DNA of 7,632 nt from CAYMDP01 sp964389375 (GTDB lineage: Bacteria; Bdellovibrionota; Bdellovibrionia; Bdellovibrionales; UBA1609), in NCBI GenBank assembly GCA_964389375.1, contig CAYMDP010000076.1:1-7632 (forward strand), given 5' to 3'. Every line of letters begins with the position of its first letter. The first letter of the stretch is position 1. Below, in pieces: positions 1 through 6,357 of this stretch. The notes under the pieces are model-generated. The model was not told the DNA's origin. It was given only the letters and a program-made list of their open reading frames with translations, and did not search any database. Both the position numbers and the translations under genes were made by a program.

Positions 1-987
1 CGCCTTATACTGTGCGACTTGGCGCGGGATCCAGAGTGTCGGGTGAATTTGTGGAATGACCCCAAGACCCGCTATAAAAGCCTTATTGAGGAGATGAACT
101 TGCGTTTGGCCTACGATGAACGCCGGGGCATGGACCTAAAAATCAGTATCGACGCAAATCTAGATATAGATCACGAAAGTGAAATTCGAAGGCACCTTGA
201 GTCGAAAAATCCATGGCTAAAATTTTATGGTGCGATTTTACAACGAAATATAAAATTTGATGACAGCTCCTTTGTGGAGATAAAAAAATCCCTAAACCCC
301 GAGGCAAACGATCTTTTTACAAGTTTTGTGTTTAACTATATAAGTAAGAACTGTTTAGAGCTCGGGGACCTCGTATCTTCGGATGAGGATCCGGTCCTCC
401 TTCGGATAAAAAAGGGGGCCTCGGGGAGTCGTTATGCTCCGAGTCCAGCTGTTCTAAGGTGTTTTCAGGAAAGCAGAGACTATCGGCTTCGTCGATACCT
501 AGAGGGCCAGCTTCACCCCTTAGATCAGCTCGCAGAACTTCCCCAAACGGTTTCGAGTTATAAATTAAACCGGATCCTTCAGGGAAAGGGAAAAAGCCTA
601 AGTGAAATCCTAAAGACCTCTTTGGAGGTCGAGCGGAGAATGCTAGTAAAAGACCTAGATGCTGCCGCAGACCAGGTCTTTCATTATGCGAAGGAATATC
701 ATTTCGCTCTGGATGAGGCAAACTACTGGAGGTTTAAATATCTATTAAGCATCCCATTTGCAGGACAAAATAGCCTTATCGATGAGCTGCTCGTTCGTAT
801 CTCTGAAGTTCAACAGTCAAGGATGCTTGAGTTGACTGTCATCGAACATTTACGAAGACGAAGATTCAAAGATAAGGCCGTCGTTTGCCAGAGCCTAAAG
901 AAAATCATACAAAAATACCCATCCGATATTTTAGATCAAAGAAAAAAGCTCTACAGCGAGGTCGAGAGGAAGTGGTGTGGGTCTTAA
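1..987 (+). CDS. Unrecognised helix-rich protein, 5' end outside the window
   Basis: The frame is open from the first base and ends at TAA 985-987, giving at least 328 residues. The first possible start inside the window is TTG at 19, but no signal peptide or clear ribosome site accompanies it, so I treat the gene as 5'-truncated by the window edge. The product is hydrophilic, rich in charged residues and leucine, and looks almost entirely alpha-helical; the C-terminal half (helices such as LLVRISEVQQSRMLELTVIE) resembles a repeat scaffold. I recognise no catalytic motif, no membrane segment and no cysteine cluster. The last 11 bases overlap the start of a GT-C glycosyltransferase, which suggests the two are co-expressed and may act in the same envelope glycan pathway; that is inference from position only. 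I do not recognise the family. Confidence 0.7.
   Translation, partial: RLILCDLARDPECRVNLWNDPKTRYKSLIEEMNLRLAYDERRGMDLKISIDANLDIDHESEIRRHLESKNPWLKFYGAILQRNIKFDDSSFVEIKKSLNPEANDLFTSFVFNYISKNCLELGDLVSSDEDPVLLRIKKGASGSRYAPSPAVLRCFQESRDYRLRRYLEGQLHPLDQLAELPQTVSSYKLNRILQGKGKSLSEILKTSLEVERRMLVKDLDAAADQVFHYAKEYHFALDEANYWRFKYLLSIPFAGQNSLIDELLVRISEVQQSRMLELTVIEHLRRRRFKDKAVVCQSLKKIIQKYPSDILDQRKKLYSEVERKWCGS
965..970 (+). promoter_or_regulatory. Shine-Dalgarno for the GTG start at 977
   Basis: AGAGGA lies six bases upstream of the GTG at 977, inside the 3' end of the preceding gene. It favours GTG 977 over the in-frame ATG at 1016 (residue 14), which has no comparable purine-rich site. Ribosomes finishing the upstream gene would stop at 987, just past this site, so the arrangement fits translational coupling. 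Confidence 0.6.
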
Positions 988-2521
988 GGCAATTCTATTC
1001 GGGGTCCTCTCGGTTATGGGCCTCATCGCACTGGTCTTCCAAAATCTTGAATACCTAGGCGGGGATCAAAGCCTATATGTCTATGCGGGCAGGTTAATCT
1101 TAGAAGGAAAAGTTCCCTTTAAAGATTTTTATGAAATCAACCCGCCCTTGATTATGTACATATCTGCCGGCGCACTTTTTCTTTTCGATCTTACGGCTTT
1201 GAGCGCGAACGGCACATTTCTTGTTTTTTCATTGCTGTGGACGCTTGTGACATTTTTTAGTCTGGCTTGGATGTCAAAGCGGATGAATAAAGCCACCGAA
1301 GGATACATCCTAATCGGAGTTCTTAGTCTGCTTGCGTGTTTGCAATTTTTTGTCATGAGCTTTGCTCAGAGAGAATATCTTTTTTCTTATTCATTGGTGG
1401 CCTATGTTTTTTTAAGGGCAATGGACCTTCGGCAACCAGAGGCAAAAATTTCTTGGCTACTCATGGCGATTGTTTTGCTTCCGTTTTCGATTTCGCTGGC
1501 ACTTAAGCCTCATTTTCTTTTGTTTTTATTGGCAACAGAGTTTGCGATAAAAAAACAAATGGGCCTGAAGCGGTCCATTTTTTTAAACCTTAAGTGGGTC
1601 GGACCCCTAGCGGTCGTATTTTTGTACTGGTCCTATCTTCTATTTTTTTGGGACCCGACAGCCCGACAATATTTCTGGAATATTCATATGCCGCAACTTT
1701 TTGGCGGGTTTAATTCATTCAGAAGGGACTTTGCAGATCTTCAGGCCGTTCACTGGTTCCAATTGGGAATCTATCTGACCGCAATATTTTCTGGCTTTTG
1801 TATTCGAAGTAAAGGCCCAGTATTTCGGATTATATATTTTAATCTTTGTGCGGGATGGTTTGTGGCACTTCTGCAGACCAAATTTTTTCCCTATCATTTT
1901 TTGCCAGTCGAAGTTTTTTCAGTCATTGTCTTGTGTAGTTTAGCTTATCTGGGCCTTCGGGAGCCAGGGTCTAGATTTTTTGCGAAGGTCTTCATTCTGT
2001 GTGGAAGTTTAGTCTACCTATTTTGCTTCATTTTTCTACTCAGGGAAATGAAAGAGACGGTGATCCCAGAGAGTCGTGAGTTTGCTCGGGTTGCCAATGT
2101 GCTGAATCAATTTATGGAAGAGCATGTTCAAAGGGGGGATAGTGTTTTAGCCTTGTCGAGCGATCCCTGGTGGCTTTCCTTTCCAACGATCAATACCAGA
2201 GGGCTTCGAGTCGGAAGTCGCTATCTCTATCAATATCCTTTAAGCGTCTTAGGGACGCAAGCGTACAACTTGCGAGGGGAAGCGCCCACTAGGAATTTGA
2301 CGGAAGCGGAAAGAAGCTATGAACAAATCTTAAAAGAGGACATTCGAACCCTTAAGCCCAAGCTTATTTATATTTTGGAAGAGACCTCTCTGCGACAGTG
2401 CCTTCCTCGAGGATTTTCGATCTACGAATATTTAGATTCCTTGGGCCTTATTGATGTGATTAACCTGGATTATCGCCTTATAAAAAGAGACGGATTTTTA
2501 TTCTACCTGAAAAAAAATTAA
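977..2521 (+). CDS. Polytopic GT-C glycosyltransferase, GT39/ArnT-like
   Basis: The 514-residue product is an integral membrane protein with about eleven hydrophobic segments between residues 4 and 355, then a soluble C-terminal tail of roughly 160 residues. After the first membrane segment comes a loop with GGDQSLYVYAGRLILEGKVP, then DFYEINPP. This order (acidic residue D30, tyrosine-rich helix, EGKVPF.DF, NPP near 55-57) is the signature I associate with PMT/ArnT-type enzymes, where the acidic loop residue is catalytic and the donor is a polyprenyl-phosphate sugar. Length fits that family (about 500-550). It would act at the outer face of the inner membrane, transferring sugar to lipid, glycan or protein; the acceptor cannot be told. 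GTG 977 is chosen because of AGAGGA upstream; ATG 1016 is the alternative. It overlaps the upstream gene by 11 bp and ends in a TTAA shared with the stop of the convergent gene. Confidence 0.82.
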   Translation: MGLKAILFGVLSVMGLIALVFQNLEYLGGDQSLYVYAGRLILEGKVPFKDFYEINPPLIMYISAGALFLFDLTALSANGTFLVFSLLWTLVTFFSLAWMSKRMNKATEGYILIGVLSLLACLQFFVMSFAQREYLFSYSLVAYVFLRAMDLRQPEAKISWLLMAIVLLPFSISLALKPHFLLFLLATEFAIKKQMGLKRSIFLNLKWVGPLAVVFLYWSYLLFFWDPTARQYFWNIHMPQLFGGFNSFRRDFADLQAVHWFQLGIYLTAIFSGFCIRSKGPVFRIIYFNLCAGWFVALLQTKFFPYHFLPVEVFSVIVLCSLAYLGLREPGSRFFAKVFILCGSLVYLFCFIFLLREMKETVIPESREFARVANVLNQFMEEHVQRGDSVLALSSDPWWLSFPTINTRGLRVGSRYLYQYPLSVLGTQAYNLRGEAPTRNLTEAERSYEQILKEDIRTLKPKLIYILEETSLRQCLPRGFSIYEYLDSLGLIDVINLDYRLIKRDGFLFYLKKN

Positions 2522-2534
2522 GCTGCGGTAGAAT
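2500..2534. repeat. Inverted repeat spanning the convergent stop codons
   Basis: ATTCTACC (2500-2507) and GGTAGAAT (2527-2534) are perfect 8-bp arms around a 19-base loop holding the overlapping stops TTAA (2518-2521) and a run of eight A on the plus strand. The U-run of the minus transcript lies inside the loop, so this is not a textbook intrinsic terminator. Arms of this size can arise by chance in a window this long; the position is what makes it worth listing. Confidence 0.35.
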
Positions 2535-3399
2535 TTGGCCGGTTCTCAGAAACCGGTTTATTAGGTTTTACTAAGGACCTTGGAATAAATAGGACCTGCA
2601 TCGCATGGTGAAGAGAGTTTGATCCTTTGACCTGTTGATAAAGCCTTAGCCAGCCACGGTAGTTGATAATAATGGGGTTTGTCGAAACCGGTTCTCCTTT
2701 TAGTCCATAGCTTAGGGTCTGATCATTATGTGGAAGAAAAGTTCCAAACATTCGGTCAAAAAGAATTAAGACTCCGCCATAGTTACCAGATTGGTATTGA
2801 TTATTTTCTGAGTGGTGAACTCTGTGGTGATGGGGAGTATTAAAAATAAATTCTATCGGGCTCCACAATCGGGGAATCCATTCCGAGTGGACCAGCGTTT
2901 GGTGCACCTGGATCCAAGCCAGAATCCACAGACCTACGTCTTGACGATATCCAAGCAAGGGCGGAAGTGTAAGCAAAACCGCGGGCAGAGAGAGCGTGGT
3001 AATTCTCAACGGATTCCGATGAGCCGCAAGAAAATTCAGACGACGAGTCGAGTGGTGCACCGAGTGTTGCATCCAGAAAATACCGACTTCGTGGTGAAGT
3101 CGATGAATTCCATAATACCCAAGATCAACGAGCAGAAATGTGATGAAGAGATATAGGAAGGTCTGACTTACGAATGGAACGGCGGTGGCCAAGATGCCGT
3201 GGAGGTTGATAAGGGGTTCTACAAAAAGCTGACCTGGAAAATAGCTAAAATCTAGACCGGTCATGACTAATGTCACGTTGGTCCCATAAAGGGCCAAAGT
3301 GATCAAACTTTCACCAAGCTTGTAGGCGTCTTTTCTCATGAGTTTGCAAAGAAAGAAGTCCAATATGATAAATACGGCACTGGTGAATACAAAAATCAT
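2518..3399 (-). CDS. Fatty acid hydroxylase / sterol desaturase family protein (copy 1)
   Basis: This 293-residue membrane protein has the histidine-box set of the fatty acid hydroxylase superfamily: HRLHH (H99-H103), HSVHH (H112, H115, H116), H127 in AAHRNP, H171 in VHSEW, and HHRVHH (H192, H195, H196). These residues bind a di-iron centre that uses O2 to hydroxylate or desaturate lipid C-H bonds. The C-terminal YGGVLILFDRMFGTF stretch is also typical. Hydrophobic segments lie near 1-18, 31-48, 76-98 and 133-165, so the iron site would face the cytoplasm in an inner-membrane enzyme. Length is normal for the family. ATG 3397-3399 is supported by GAGGG at 3404-3408. The substrate (fatty acid, sterol, hopanoid, carotenoid or ether lipid) cannot be told. 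A diverged paralogue lies at 5308-6195. Its stop overlaps the glycosyltransferase stop. Confidence 0.9.
   Translation of the reverse strand: MIFVFTSAVFIILDFFLCKLMRKDAYKLGESLITLALYGTNVTLVMTGLDFSYFPGQLFVEPLINLHGILATAVPFVSQTFLYLFITFLLVDLGYYGIHRLHHEVGIFWMQHSVHHSTRRLNFLAAHRNPLRITTLSLPAVLLTLPPLLGYRQDVGLWILAWIQVHQTLVHSEWIPRLWSPIEFIFNTPHHHRVHHSENNQYQSGNYGGVLILFDRMFGTFLPHNDQTLSYGLKGEPVSTNPIIINYRGWLRLYQQVKGSNSLHHAMQVLFIPRSLVKPNKPVSENRPNSTAA
2539..2562 (+). terminator. Possible terminator hairpin after the glycosyltransferase gene
   Basis: CCGGTT (2539-2544), a six-base loop, and AACCGG (2551-2556) form a perfect stem 18 bases past the glycosyltransferase stop, followed by TTTATT. Two G-U pairs can extend the stem. 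The T-tract is short and interrupted, and the site lies within the 3' coding end of the convergent hydroxylase gene, so it is only a candidate. On the minus strand no T-tract follows. Confidence 0.35.
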
Positions 3400-3409
3400 C
3401 GGGCCCTCA

Positions 3410-3440
3410 ACTATACAGTCTTATCGGAGAGACAGAGCAA
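3410..3440 (-). promoter_or_regulatory. Candidate promoter for hydroxylase copy 1
   Basis: On the minus strand TTGCTC (3435-3440) is followed by TGTATA (3412-3417, spacer 17) or TATAGT (3410-3415, spacer 19). Either would place the transcription start within a few bases of the ATG at 3399, close to or within the GAGGG ribosome site, which weakens the call. The 102-bp gap to the upstream gene leaves room for a promoter, but read-through from that gene is equally possible. Confidence 0.25.
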
Positions 3441-3501
3441 GGCTTAAATTTGGGCTGTTCAGATCCATACAGACGAAAGACAAGCCGCAATTCCAAGAGC
3501 C

Positions 3502-5142
3502 TTAAGCCCCCTTCTTTTTAGCACCAGCTTTAGGTTTCAGCTGCGCGAGAGCACCTAAAAGGTGCTTAGCCAACATCGCGTCTAAAGCACGAAGAGATTT
3601 GAATTTCGCTTCAAGCGGAACAATTTGTAAATTAAGTGTTTCTTTGGGAAGCTTGCGAAGCTCGTCCAGCTCTCCCCAGGCATTGAAAAAAGCTAAATAG
3701 GGCTTCAAGGGCACATCGGAGTATTGTTTCCTCGCATAACGAATCAGAAACTTCAAATCACTAGTTTTATTTCTGTTGTACAGAATCTGAGCAAGTTCCG
3801 CGAGGGGCTTAATGGACCAAAAGGTCTCCGCGGCATCCGGACTTTTGCGAATGACATCCAAAAGTGCTGTGTCGTCATCCCCAGTGATACGCATCGAAAT
3901 TCGATCCTTAACAAAGAGGGCGAAAATATCCCAGAAGCTTCTCATAACCGAAGTTCTCGCCGAGGGCTCTAATAAGAGATAACTCTGTATGTCAGATAAA
4001 GCTGCGGGCCAGGCTTCTTGGTAGACGTGCAGACGAGAGCGAACTCGAAGTAAATTTAACTTAAACTCTCTATCGTTCAAATTTTTATTCGCCATTTGAT
4101 CAAGAATCAGTTTTGCAGGTTGAGCTTCGCCTAGGTAAATATATGCCAGCGCTTTCCGAACCAAAGTGATGTCGGTCTGAAGGCTCGTCCATCCATCTCG
4201 GCCTTTGTTCTCTTCGATAAATTGATCGGCAAGGCGTGGCGCGGATCGGTCTCCAGAGAACACTAGCGCGGTCAATTGCGCATCTAAAAGAGCCCGGCGG
4301 TCCTGAATGGTCCAAGAAGAGTTCTGAAGTTTTGATAGAAAGTTTCCGAACTGAACGGCATCACTCCATTGACCCAGAGTGACCAAGGACACCAGGTGTC
4401 TAAGATAGAGAGGTTTCAAATCGACATCGGCTTCCGAGCCGAGGTATCGCTGTGAGGTCAGATACAGTGAATTAAAAAAGTACAGCCACCTTACGTTGCT
4501 AAACAGGTCCTGCGACTCCGCAAACCAGCGGATCTCAGAAAGGATCATCGGGTCGGATGAGGGATTTTTTAACCGTGATAAGTGCTGAGTGCTCTTCAGG
4601 AGTAACTTTTGGGTGGATGGCCAATCCCGAAAAAAACGGAAGGCGCTAGCAAGCCGAATCGAGAAAAACAATTTATTCCTCGTTGATATCTTAGGATCTC
4701 TAAAGGCGCTGTTGATCAAATCATCGGTGAAGGTCTGGCCCACATTTGTATGAAGTGCGCCAAGAACTTCTCCAAGAGCAATAGCTCCATCCTTTCCAAG
4801 TTTTTCGAAATCCGCACCCCTCAGCAACAATAGGATTTCTTCCTGAGCTTCCTTTGAAATTCTGCTGGATTGAACCTTTTGTCGTATCCCAGGGTCTTTC
4901 AGTATTGCGTTTCGCCACTCGATAAGATTTTCTTTTGTGGGCGCATTAAAAATTTTTAATCTGGCTTCACGTGCGCCTGGATTTAATGCAAAGACAGCGA
5001 GTTGCTTGTCGGCAGAGGGATCCTTTTTTGCTTTTTTCTCATTCGACGGTTTTAAGGAATGGGATGCGCTGGGCTCATTTCCGAGCGCTGCGGAGGAAAT
5101 TAGAAGTAATATGCAGAAAAGCCCAAATCTCAAAAATTTCAT
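3502..5142 (-). CDS. Exported helical-repeat (TPR-like) protein of unknown function
   Basis: The 546-residue product starts with a clear Sec signal peptide (MKFLRFGLFCILLLISSAALG, cleavage near residue 21, before NE). A lysine-rich, low-complexity linker follows to about residue 45. From about 50 to 520 the protein is predicted by eye to be all helical, with TPR-like pairs such as LVSLVTLGQWSDAVQFGNFL, VRKALAYIYLGEAQPAKLIL and AWPAALSDIQSYLLLEPSA. The tail is lysine-rich (KPKAGAKKKGA). The only cysteine I find is in the signal peptide (C10, too early for a lipobox), so the mature protein has no disulphides or haem motif. It probably acts in the periplasm or outside as a binding scaffold; I do not recognise a named family. 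It sits between two hydroxylase paralogues on the same strand, which hints at a shared role in envelope lipid or membrane physiology. The ATG lacks a good Shine-Dalgarno. Confidence 0.85.
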   Translation of the reverse strand: MKFLRFGLFCILLLISSAALGNEPSASHSLKPSNEKKAKKDPSADKQLAVFALNPGAREARLKIFNAPTKENLIEWRNAILKDPGIRQKVQSSRISKEAQEEILLLLRGADFEKLGKDGAIALGEVLGALHTNVGQTFTDDLINSAFRDPKISTRNKLFFSIRLASAFRFFRDWPSTQKLLLKSTQHLSRLKNPSSDPMILSEIRWFAESQDLFSNVRWLYFFNSLYLTSQRYLGSEADVDLKPLYLRHLVSLVTLGQWSDAVQFGNFLSKLQNSSWTIQDRRALLDAQLTALVFSGDRSAPRLADQFIEENKGRDGWTSLQTDITLVRKALAYIYLGEAQPAKLILDQMANKNLNDREFKLNLLRVRSRLHVYQEAWPAALSDIQSYLLLEPSARTSVMRSFWDIFALFVKDRISMRITGDDDTALLDVIRKSPDAAETFWSIKPLAELAQILYNRNKTSDLKFLIRYARKQYSDVPLKPYLAFFNAWGELDELRKLPKETLNLQIVPLEAKFKSLRALDAMLAKHLLGALAQLKPKAGAKKKGA

Positions 5143-5151
5143 TTCTTATTT

Positions 5152-5181
5152 ATAGTAATGCAGACATAGAGCTTTGACCAA
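5152..5181 (-). promoter_or_regulatory. Candidate sigma70-type promoter of the exported protein gene
   Basis: On the minus strand TTGGTC (5176-5181), an 18-base spacer and TACTAT (5152-5157) resemble -35 and -10 boxes. Only nine bases (5143-5151) separate the -10 box from the ATG at 5142, so the transcript would have almost no leader. This agrees with the lack of a recognisable Shine-Dalgarno there (the bases before ATG read AATAAGAA). Confidence 0.4.
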
Positions 5182-5196
5182 ATACAGTCGCGATTT

Positions 5197-5248
5197 GCGC
5201 CGGGCATTATGGGTTGAGTCATCGAGTTACGGGCCCTTTGCCCAGCGC
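5197..5248. repeat. GC-rich inverted repeat between hydroxylase 2 and the exported protein gene
   Basis: Plus-strand GCGCCGGGCA (5197-5206) pairs with TGCCCAGCGC (5239-5248) over ten positions, with one C-A mismatch that becomes a G-U wobble in the minus-strand transcript. The loop is 32 bases. It lies in the 165-bp gap upstream of the exported protein gene and downstream of hydroxylase 2. No T-tract follows on the minus strand, so a classic terminator is unlikely; a protein-binding site, an RNA processing structure or a factor-dependent stop are possibilities. Confidence 0.4.
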
Positions 5249-5307
5249 GGGGCGGGGGCTTCTGTAGTTCTGTGGATCAAGGCCCGGAAATAAAAACAAC
5301 CTCGTTC

Positions 5308-6195
5308 CTAAATCTTCCAGAAAATAACGGAGAACGCTTCTTTGTAGGATCGGGACCGCATAAGTTGAATGAAAATTTGCTTCCACTGAAAAAATAGGAC
5401 AGAGATCAGTCGTTCTGACTGGTTAAATCCCTTTACCCCAAAGACGTGATTATTTTCTTTCTCCTCCAAGAAGGTCCCAAACAGTCTGTCCCAAATAATT
5501 AATACTCCACCGAAGTTCACTGCCATCGTTCGATCTTGATTTGTTAATGAATGATGCATGCGGTGGTGAGAGGGGGTAGTGAATATCCAGTCGAGGTAAG
5601 GGAGTTTCGGGCAAAAGCTGACGTGCAGCCAGGTTGAGTAAATACCAATCACTATGTGCATAAAGGCGACCTCACTCAGCTTAAAGACGGTGAAGACAGG
5701 AAGCATCAGAAGCAGGATTACTTTTCCAAAGCGTAGGAAAAAAACCGGATCTCTGTGGGCCGCCAGGATATTGTAGCTTGTTATGCTGTGGTGAGCGAAG
5801 TGCGTGGCCCAGATAAAGTTCACTTTATGGTTTAATCGATGACTGAAATAGTACATCAAGTCGACCGTCAAAAATAGAGCAAACCACCGTAGTGCACCCG
5901 TGCCTGCGATAGGATAAAAGAGATTGCTTTCAACCCAGTTCACTATGGGCAGAACTGATTCAGTGGATAGAAAATTTGCGACGGGCTCCATGCCTAAGGA
6001 CAAAAACAAGGCTACGACCGATCCGACGATGAAGGCTTTATTTAGATTGACCAATAAAATGATGATCGTTGGAATGTTTTCTCGCCAGCTGTGGATCCGA
6101 AGGCCCTTTCTTTTTGCCCAAAAAAACTCGAACAGAATCAAGAAGACACTGAGAACGAGAAGCGTATAAATGAAGGTTATTAAACTCTGATCCAA
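5308..6195 (-). CDS. Fatty acid hydroxylase / sterol desaturase family protein (copy 2)
   Basis: This 295-residue inner-membrane protein carries the same di-iron histidine boxes as the copy at 2518-3399: HRLNH (H119-H123), HFAHH (H132, H135, H136), H147 in AAHRDP, H191 in LHVSF, and HHRMHH (H211, H214, H215), followed by FGGVLIIWDRLFGTF. Hydrophobic segments lie near 5-25, 41-67, 101-118 and 156-190. It would hydroxylate or desaturate a lipid using O2; the substrate is not evident. The start is TTG at 6193-6195: an in-frame TAA sits only four codons upstream (6205-6207), and no in-frame ATG or GTG precedes the first membrane helix. The Shine-Dalgarno is poor (AGGT about 11 bases away). It is the first gene of the minus-strand block and is divergent from the redoxin gene, with 162 bp between the two. 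Confidence 0.9.
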   Translation of the reverse strand: MDQSLITFIYTLLVLSVFLILFEFFWAKRKGLRIHSWRENIPTIIILLVNLNKAFIVGSVVALFLSLGMEPVANFLSTESVLPIVNWVESNLFYPIAGTGALRWFALFLTVDLMYYFSHRLNHKVNFIWATHFAHHSITSYNILAAHRDPVFFLRFGKVILLLMLPVFTVFKLSEVAFMHIVIGIYSTWLHVSFCPKLPYLDWIFTTPSHHRMHHSLTNQDRTMAVNFGGVLIIWDRLFGTFLEEKENNHVFGVKGFNQSERLISVLFFQWKQIFIQLMRSRSYKEAFSVIFWKI

Positions 6196-6201
6196 GAGAT
6201 C

Positions 6202-6231
6202 ATGTTACCTAGGCCTTCATCAAGTTATCAA
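6202..6231 (-). promoter_or_regulatory. Candidate promoter of hydroxylase copy 2
   Basis: On the minus strand TTGATA (6226-6231), an 18-base spacer and TAACAT (6202-6207) resemble sigma70 boxes, with five and four of six consensus bases. Only six bases separate the -10 box from the TTG start, so transcription would begin at or near the start codon. The weak -10 box keeps confidence low. Confidence 0.3.
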
Positions 6232-6305
6232 CTCTAGAAATACAATCTGGTACATCCGTTTAAGTTTTTCTACCTGATCTAAAGTCTATCTCCAGGCAGG
6301 TGACA

Positions 6306-6334
6306 TTGCGCACCCAAAGCCCGTGTTTTACAAT
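6306..6334 (+). promoter_or_regulatory. Sigma70-type promoter of the redoxin/cytochrome operon
   Basis: TTGCGC (6306-6311), an exact 17-base spacer and TACAAT (6329-6334) match the consensus well. The expected transcription start near 6341 leaves a leader of about 17 bases that contains the TGAGG ribosome site. This is the best-formed promoter in the window. It lies in the 162-bp divergent region shared with hydroxylase copy 2. Confidence 0.65.
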
Positions 6335-6345
6335 TTGAGTTTATG

Positions 6346-6350
6346 TGAGG
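6346..6350 (+). promoter_or_regulatory. Shine-Dalgarno deciding the TTG start at 6358
   Basis: TGAGG is seven bases upstream of TTG 6358. The nearby in-frame ATG at 6343 is immediately followed by TGA (6346-6348), so it cannot be the start. The TTG is the first usable start codon and leads directly into a signal peptide. Confidence 0.6.
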
Positions 6351-6357
6351 ATCCCAA

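Noticed and set aside
332..721. Minus-strand open frame of 129 codons
   Set aside because: It lies wholly inside the partial helical-protein gene, has a low-complexity proline/serine composition and no credible ribosome site; it is a shadow of the real frame.
2812..3156. Plus-strand open frame of 114 codons
   Set aside because: It is antisense to hydroxylase copy 1 over its histidine boxes, whose conservation shows which strand codes; the translation has no family features.
3441..3508. Inverted repeat GGCTTAA / TTAAGCC between the exported protein gene and hydroxylase 1
   Set aside because: Seven-base arms 54 bases apart, containing the self-complementary TTAA, are expected by chance; no T-tract or other support.
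4937..5177. Overlapping short plus-strand frames at the 5' end of the exported protein gene
   Set aside because: They are antisense to the signal peptide and linker of a well-supported gene and have no start signals.
6201..6203. ATG just upstream of the hydroxylase 2 start on the minus strand
   Set aside because: It is out of frame with the hydroxylase and reaches a stop after a few codons, so the TTG at 6193-6195 is kept as the start.
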